A stretch of 64,000 nucleotides of DNA, taken from assembly GCF_963675305.1 (NCBI RefSeq), contig NZ_OY776147.1, forward strand, positions 1,302,001-1,366,000, read 5' to 3'. The number at the start of each line of letters is the position of its first letter. The stretch's first letter is position 1. Made by a program: the position numbers and the translations under genes. This DNA comes from an uncultured Hyphomonas sp. (GTDB lineage: Bacteria; Pseudomonadota; Alphaproteobacteria; Caulobacterales; Hyphomonadaceae). Shown in pieces: positions 59,782 to 64,000 of this stretch. The notes beneath the pieces are model-generated. The model was not told where the DNA came from. It did no database searches and worked only from the letters and a program-made list of their open reading frames with translations.

Positions 59782-60258
59782 ATGTTGGAAGAGCTATTTA
59801 CCCACCTGACCGTCTGGCACTGGCTGGCGCTTGGGTTGCTGCTGTTCGGCATCGAGATGATGACCGGAACCTTTGATCTGCTGATGATCTCCATCGCTGC
59901 CTGGCTTACCGCAGCCTTTGCCGCGTTTGCGCCGGACAGTCTGACCCATTGGCAGGGGCAGGTTCTGTTCTTCGGGGCGGCGTCAGTGGCCCTCTTTGTT
60001 CTGGGCCGCACTGTGCTTTCCGGTATGCGCAAGACCACGCCGGAGCATCCAACGCTGAACAAGCGCATGGACAGCCTGATCGGGCAGCGCGGCGTAGCCA
60101 CATCAGATTTTTCGAATGCCGGGCAGGGACGCGTGAAGATTGGCGACACGGTCTGGGGCGCCGAGACCGTGGATGGCTCGGAGGTCATTCACAATGGAGA
60201 CGACATTGTGGTCGAGGGCACGCGCATGAACACGGCCCTCGTCCGGAAGAGTGCCTGA
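59782..60258 (+). CDS. NfeD-family membrane protein
   Basis: 158-residue short NfeD (1b type). Spans at about 9-25 (WHWLALGLLLFGIEMMTG), 28-45 and 56-74 are followed by a C-terminal OB-fold soluble domain (LIGQRGVATSDFSNAGQGRV, then VEGTRMNTALV). Such proteins bind stomatin-like partners; the QmcA gene is directly upstream. GGAGG precedes ATG 59782. Its stop and the convergent carboxypeptidase stop are covered by the palindrome ATCCCGATCGGGAT at 60258-60271. Confidence 0.92.
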   Translation: MLEELFTHLTVWHWLALGLLLFGIEMMTGTFDLLMISIAAWLTAAFAAFAPDSLTHWQGQVLFFGAASVALFVLGRTVLSGMRKTTPEHPTLNKRMDSLIGQRGVATSDFSNAGQGRVKIGDTVWGAETVDGSEVIHNGDDIVVEGTRMNTALVRKSA

Positions 60259-60270
60259 TCCCGATCGGGA

Positions 60271-61797
60271 TTATTGCCCGGCCTGAATGAACCCGCGGAC
60301 ATCGTTTGAGAGCTTCGCCCCGTCGGACTCCTTCAGATACATCATGTGCCCGGCGTCGTAGTAATCGAACTGGACCCGGTCGAGCACGACGCCATTCTGG
60401 TACATCGCCATTTCTGCGCCGAAGAATGGCGTCGCCAGGTCGTACCAGCCTGATGCCAGCAGAACCTTCAGGTCCGGGTTTTCCCGCATGCCTTTGCCGA
60501 GCCAGGGCGTGACGTTCACATAGGCCGGCCAGCCCTGCTCGTTCATGCTCCAGTTCCATTGTGAGCCGGGCTCTCCTGTCAGCACTTTATAGGGGCGGGT
60601 AAAGTCCACTTTCAGCTCGCGGGTCAGGTAGTCATTGATCGCGGCGACATAGGCCGTGTCCATTCCGTAGCCGGACGGATCGTTCTCGGGCGCGTCTGCC
60701 GTGCCTTCACTGTCGATGCCTTTGTAGCGGCCGTCAAACCGCCCAACCGTGTAGCCTTCATTGCGCAACAGTTCCTTGCGGAACCGTGTCGCGTCCACAC
60801 GCAGGTTCGCCAGTTCGATCCATTTCGCAGAGACACCGAGATAATCGCTCATGTCGGCAGCAATGGCGCTTTTCTGTTCGGCCGTCAGTGTCGAACCACG
60901 GATCAGGGCCGGGGCCAGCGTGTCTGTCGCATAGGTCCGCGCGTCGGCAACAAATGCGTCGAAATTATTGTTCCATCGCGCCTTGTTTGCCTTGCCATGA
61001 TACCAGGCAATTGCGGCTTCGGTCGGGAAGAAGGCGATATGGGGGGAGTCATTGCCAGGCGCAAAACGCGCATTCTGGAAGTCCAGGATTGCCGAGATCA
61101 GGATGACCCCGTTCAGGCCGATCCCGTTCCAACCGCCTTGCAGTTTCTCTGTGAGGGCGGCGGCCCGTGTCGTGCCATAGCTTTCGCCAGCCAGGAATTT
61201 CGGGCTGTTCCAGCGGCCATTTTCCGTCAGCCAGACGCGGACGAATTCGGCAATGCTCTCCGCGTCTTCGTTGACGCCATAGAATTCCTTGCCTTCCGTG
61301 TCCCCGAGCGGGCGGGAGTAGCCCGTCCCGACGGGGTCGATGAAGACGAGGTCGCTGACATCCAGGAGTGAATTCTGATTGTCCTGGATCGTGTAGGGCG
61401 GCGCGCCGACACCGCGTGCGTCCGATGGCGTAATCACCTGTTTCGGACCGAAAGCGCCCATGTGCAGCCACAGGGACGCCGAGCCCGGCCCACCATTGAA
61501 GACGAATGTCACAGGCCGCGTTGTCGGATCGCTGACGCCATCGCGGAGATAGGCAACCGAGAAGATCGATGCGGTCGGCTCGTCTTTCTCGTCCCGGAGA
61601 TAGGTCTCACCGGCAATGGTTTTGTATTTGATCGTTTGGCCGCGGAGCTTGAACGTGTGATCGGAAGAGAAGGATTTTGCTTCGGGGATCGCTGCTGCAC
61701 TGGCCACAGATCCAGATGTTTCCGGTTTCACCGTTTCATCCGCGAAAGCCGGTCCCATGGACAAGGCCAGACCGAGGGCAATCAACCACGCACGCAT
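60271..61797 (-). CDS. secreted S10-family serine carboxypeptidase
   Basis: Exported peptidase of 508 residues that would remove C-terminal residues from peptides. A signal peptide (RAWLIALGLALSMGPAFA) is followed by the S10 alpha/beta-hydrolase fold. NGGPGS at 101-106 is the oxyanion segment; the triad is Ser206 in GESYGTT, Asp453 in SGWYDLATP and His484 in DAGHMMYL. The other S10 signature FIDPVGTGYSRP is at about 152-163. ATG 61797 begins at the signal peptide; the frame to 61890 is rejected. Bacterial S10 enzymes are less common than eukaryotic ones and fit a lifestyle of using peptides, together with the POT transporter. Confidence 0.92.
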   Translation of the reverse strand: MRAWLIALGLALSMGPAFADETVKPETSGSVASAAAIPEAKSFSSDHTFKLRGQTIKYKTIAGETYLRDEKDEPTASIFSVAYLRDGVSDPTTRPVTFVFNGGPGSASLWLHMGAFGPKQVITPSDARGVGAPPYTIQDNQNSLLDVSDLVFIDPVGTGYSRPLGDTEGKEFYGVNEDAESIAEFVRVWLTENGRWNSPKFLAGESYGTTRAAALTEKLQGGWNGIGLNGVILISAILDFQNARFAPGNDSPHIAFFPTEAAIAWYHGKANKARWNNNFDAFVADARTYATDTLAPALIRGSTLTAEQKSAIAADMSDYLGVSAKWIELANLRVDATRFRKELLRNEGYTVGRFDGRYKGIDSEGTADAPENDPSGYGMDTAYVAAINDYLTRELKVDFTRPYKVLTGEPGSQWNWSMNEQGWPAYVNVTPWLGKGMRENPDLKVLLASGWYDLATPFFGAEMAMYQNGVVLDRVQFDYYDAGHMMYLKESDGAKLSNDVRGFIQAGQ

Positions 61798-61891
61798 ATC
61801 AGATACTCCGCTGTCACAATTGCGGCGGACCCTATCAGCTAAGGGAGGCCGGGCAAGGTTGCAGGCTGAGACAGCGGCATTGAAACACAAG

Positions 61892-61925
61892 AAAAAACGC
61901 CGGCATCTCGCGATACCGGCGTTTC
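61892..61925 (-). terminator. intrinsic terminator after the bactofilin gene
   Basis: A nine-pair stem (AAACGCCGG and its complement, extended across one mismatch) with a T run on the minus strand (TTTTTTCTTG). It lies 20 bases after the bactofilin stop and upstream of the carboxypeptidase start, so it separates the two leftward genes. Confidence 0.9.
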
Positions 61926-61944
61926 AATTCAAATGCAGCCTGGA

Positions 61945-62484
61945 TCAGGAAGCGGTTGGCGAAATGCCGAAGCCACCTGTGGCGTTGGGAGTCGCGCTCG
62001 GCGCCGAGGAGGACGCGGCCGGACGAGCATCGCTGGCAGCTGCGCGCGGGGCGGCATCCTTCAGCGGATCGTCAGAGTGTTTGACCTGGCCTTCGAAAAC
62101 GGCGTTCGACTGGATCTGCAGCGAAGAGTGAACGATGTCGCCCTTCACGTGTGCACCGGTTTCCAGTTCGACCTTGCGGGCGCGGATGGAGCCCTTGATG
62201 CGGCCTTTGACTTTTACGACTTCGGCTTTGACCTCGCCGGTGATGTGACCGGAGGCGCCGATGGTGATGTCGGTCGCGGCCACGTCGCCATCGACGGTAC
62301 CATCAATCTGCAGTGCGCCTTCCGACGTCACCGAGCCATTGATCTTCATGTCTGCGCAAATGATGGACGCAGCCCGGGCGGCCGGCTTCGAGGCGGCGCC
62401 GCGGATGGCATCGACAGAGGGTTGGACCTTGGCCGGCTCAGGTGCCGCCGGCGTATCGTTGTGTTTGTTACTCTTGGTGAACAT
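61945..62484 (-). CDS. bactofilin
   Basis: Filament-forming cytoskeletal protein of 179 residues that localises cell-wall enzymes. The central DUF583 beta-helix (about 40-135) shows repeated six-residue turns: INGSVTSEGALQIDGTVDGD, ITIGASGHITGEVKAEVVKV, GRIKGSIRARKVELETGAHV and GDIVHSSLQIQSNAVFEGQV. The N- and C-terminal tails are disordered and Ala/Pro/Ser-rich, as usual. Its start lies inside the M23 peptidase gene (17-base overlap), so the two are produced together, as in other bacteria where bactofilin positions a peptidoglycan hydrolase. Confidence 0.95.
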   Translation of the reverse strand: MFTKSNKHNDTPAAPEPAKVQPSVDAIRGAASKPAARAASIICADMKINGSVTSEGALQIDGTVDGDVAATDITIGASGHITGEVKAEVVKVKGRIKGSIRARKVELETGAHVKGDIVHSSLQIQSNAVFEGQVKHSDDPLKDAAPRAAASDARPAASSSAPSATPNATGGFGISPTAS

Positions 62485-63697
62485 GACGGCCTGCTTTCAG
62501 GAATTTTATTGGATCATAAGGTTTGCCGTTAAACCAGACTTCGAAATGAAGGTGGTCCCCCGTGCTACGACCGGTTGTACCCATCTTGCCCACAAGATCG
62601 CCGACCTCCACGGTTTGGCCTTTTTTTACCGTAATTCCGCTGAGGTGGCCATAGCGCGACTTAAAGCCGTGCCCATGGTCGATTTCCACAAGCCGCCCGT
62701 AGCCCGAACGGGGACCTGCGTAAGAGATAACGCCAGGGCCGGCTGCGACGATCGGAGCGGCATGGTAAGCCGCCATGTCGATGCCATTGTGCCAGCCTGG
62801 GCGTTTCTTGAAAGGATCGACGCGAACGCCGTAATTACTGGTCAGCCTGTATGGCACCCCGACAGGGACGCCGAGCGGCAGAGAGGACACGATGTCCTCA
62901 TAGTAGAGCATTTCCGCGACCCGGGCCTGTGTTTGCGACAGGCGGGAATAGAAGGTGGTGTCGGTCAGGGAAAGGCTGCTAAGGTCAGGCCCGGACGTCG
63001 CATTGGCGAGCGAAATGAACGGGCCGCCCGTTTCGCTGCTAGCCACGATGCGGTCAGACCCGACCGATGTCAGGGCGAGAATGCCGCGTGCGCGTTCCGT
63101 GCGCTCCGTCGCGATATCTTCGGCTTCGTCGAGGATGCGTTCCTGATCCATCTTTAGCGACCGGACGGATCCACGTGAGCTGGCGGTTTCGAATTGCGCG
63201 GTAATCCGGACCGGTTCGCGCGACTGGCGGCTGTCAGCTTCTTCGATCGATGCCTGAACCAGCAGGGCTGCGCCGTCGCCCTTAAGGGACGAGGTTTCGA
63301 GATCATCCTCGCCCTTGAGCTGTTTGTAGAGGTCTTCGAGCGCCTTCTGGCGTTCTTCCCACTCAACGGTCTCTTTCTGGAAAGCGTCCGTGCGTTCTTC
63401 AAGCAGCGACCGGGACAGGGCGTCCTTGGCGCGAAGCTCCTGCACCCAGCGTTCGTATTTGGCGAGTTCGCGGCCATCCGGGTTTCCGGACAGGGCACTT
63501 CCGCCACCGCTCAGCACGAATGAACCTGTCGCAAAAATGGTCCAGCCTGCCAGCGCGGCAATGCCGGCCGCAAATATTGCCTGCTGCCATGGAGACACAG
63601 AAATATAGCGGACCGTGCCGCCACTGCGATGGTAGATTTGACGCTCAGGGAAGGCTTTATTGAAGGCCGCCTTCAGATTCGCGCTCCACTTCGCCAT
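62468..63697 (-). CDS. M23-family membrane-anchored peptidoglycan peptidase (bactofilin partner)
   Basis: 409-residue zinc endopeptidase acting on peptidoglycan cross-bridges. The cytoplasmic N-terminus (about 1-38) is followed by one span at about 39-63 (AIFAAGIAALAGWTIFATGS), then a coiled coil at about 75-130, a linker and the LytM/M23 domain at about 280-400. The zinc ligands are His303 and Asp307 (WHNGIDMAAY), His351 (GHLSG) and the HLH at 382-384 in GDHLHFEVW, so it is catalytically complete. The short basic cytoplasmic tail could bind the bactofilin filament. The ATG is 63697; a frame extending to 63739 is less likely. Confidence 0.93.
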   Translation of the reverse strand: MAKWSANLKAAFNKAFPERQIYHRSGGTVRYISVSPWQQAIFAAGIAALAGWTIFATGSFVLSGGGSALSGNPDGRELAKYERWVQELRAKDALSRSLLEERTDAFQKETVEWEERQKALEDLYKQLKGEDDLETSSLKGDGAALLVQASIEEADSRQSREPVRITAQFETASSRGSVRSLKMDQERILDEAEDIATERTERARGILALTSVGSDRIVASSETGGPFISLANATSGPDLSSLSLTDTTFYSRLSQTQARVAEMLYYEDIVSSLPLGVPVGVPYRLTSNYGVRVDPFKKRPGWHNGIDMAAYHAAPIVAAGPGVISYAGPRSGYGRLVEIDHGHGFKSRYGHLSGITVKKGQTVEVGDLVGKMGTTGRSTGDHLHFEVWFNGKPYDPIKFLKAGRHVHQE

Positions 63698-63894
63698 TAA
63701 CGCCACCCGTAGAACCGGAAAATCACTCCCCTGCTGCAATAATCACTACAGCAAGTTTCCCAAACCCTTGGGGATAATACATACCGATTTCGATACGCTA
63801 AGAAACCCCTTGGGCACAGAATTCGTGTAAATTTTCGCTCATGAGGGTAAAAGGCTTGTTAAACATGGAAAAAATGCATGCAGAAGGTCAGAAC
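63698..63894 (-). promoter_or_regulatory. probable promoter region of the M23-bactofilin operon
   Basis: A 197-base AT-richer stretch between the peroxiredoxin gene at the right edge and the M23 gene. On the minus strand TATTAT (63774-63779) resembles a -10 about 77 bases before the M23 start, but no good -35 is placed 17 bases upstream. A TGCATGCA palindrome lies near 63875. The promoter is tentative. Confidence 0.3.
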
Positions 63895-64000
63895 TCAGGC
63901 GTCTGATTTGATGACATTGAGTACATCTTCGGCATGTCCCTTCACACGCACTTTTCTCCAGATTCGTATTACCTTTTTGTCAGGTCCGATGAGGAAGGTT
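63895..64000 (-). CDS. Bcp-type thioredoxin-dependent peroxiredoxin, C-terminal fragment
   Basis: Only the last 34 residues are in the window; the gene runs off the right edge. They read TFLIGPDKKVIRIWRKVRVK followed by GHAEDVLNVIKSDA. This is the standard C-terminus of the AhpC/TSA-family Bcp (PrxQ) peroxidases, where the beta strand after TFLIGPDG and the HAEEVL helix end the thioredoxin fold. The active-site cysteines lie outside the window. The frame is continuous to the edge. Confidence 0.85.
   Translation of the reverse strand, partial: TFLIGPDKKVIRIWRKVRVKGHAEDVLNVIKSDA

Noticed and set aside
1..64000. CRISPR arrays, insertion sequences, prophage or integrase attachment sites
   Set aside because: No regularly spaced repeats, transposase or integrase genes were seen. 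The only tRNA gene (14657-14731) has no integrase next to it and I noticed no repeated 3' end.

Overview
The window is a gene-dense stretch of a high-GC alphaproteobacterial chromosome with no mobile elements, rRNA genes or CRISPR. The F1-ATPase operon without F0 genes (atpHAGDC), the aa3 oxidase operon leading through SURF1 into thrC, a plant-type glutamate-cysteine ligase, a CYP153 alkane hydroxylase and a large TonB/ExbB/ExbD/DUF3450 cluster together suggest a marine member of the Hyphomonadaceae or a close relative (inference; no marker gene was searched). Almost all of the window reads as chromosomal core with a few accessory genes.

Layout. 1-2.7 kb: leftward surface-polysaccharide genes (export lipoprotein, phosphatase, ExoA-like glycosyltransferase). 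2.8-5.8 kb: rightward lipid-catabolic run (ABM-domain protein, acyl-CoA dehydrogenase, GPH-type transporter). 5.9-7.3 kb: Deg-type periplasmic protease. 7.3-9.5 kb: leftward TauD-type dioxygenase and CYP153 P450. 9.5-11.6 kb: rarA and a pseudouridine synthase. 11.6-14.5 kb: nucleotide-sugar epimerase and sppA. 14.66 kb: tRNA-Gln(TTG). 15.2-21.9 kb: DUF3450, ExbB-like, ExbB, ExbD, ExbD, TonB, second TonB and a TPR protein, which together look like an energised outer-membrane import motor. 22-26.3 kb: VWA/MoxR pair, an unknown protein and a second glycosyltransferase. 26.4-28.5 kb: priA. 28.9-33.8 kb: F1-ATPase. 33.9-37.3 kb: enoyl-CoA hydratase, DsbA-family protein, MarR regulator with a clear operator, and an S41 lipoprotein protease. 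37.3-42.8 kb: ubiA, aldehyde dehydrogenase, rsmE, a DUF6891-like protein, gshA. 43-46.8 kb: POT peptide transporter, periplasmic rhodanese, tldD. 47.6-57.4 kb: cytochrome oxidase operon (ctaC, ctaD, orf, ctaB, coxF-like, ctaG, ctaE, surf1), then thrC, an acetyltransferase and a PAS-EAL protein. 57.4-63.7 kb: YqgE, peroxiredoxin, QmcA/NfeD pair, S10 carboxypeptidase, bactofilin and M23 peptidase. The right edge holds the C-terminus of a Bcp-type peroxiredoxin.

How it fits together. The oxidase, ATP synthase and ubiquinone gene (ubiA) serve aerobic respiration. The TonB cluster spends the resulting proton gradient on outer-membrane uptake. CYP153, acyl-CoA dehydrogenase, enoyl-CoA hydratase and aldehyde dehydrogenase point to growth on alkyl or fatty substrates. 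Bactofilin and its M23 partner, SppA, the Deg protease and YqgE handle envelope shape and upkeep.

I found no single obviously new system. The best leads are the two-TonB cluster, a nested-palindrome operator in front of a MarR/S41-protease pair, a PriA that has lost three ligands of one zinc site, an unidentified small membrane protein inside the cox operon, and a dioxygenase/CYP153 pair without redox partners.
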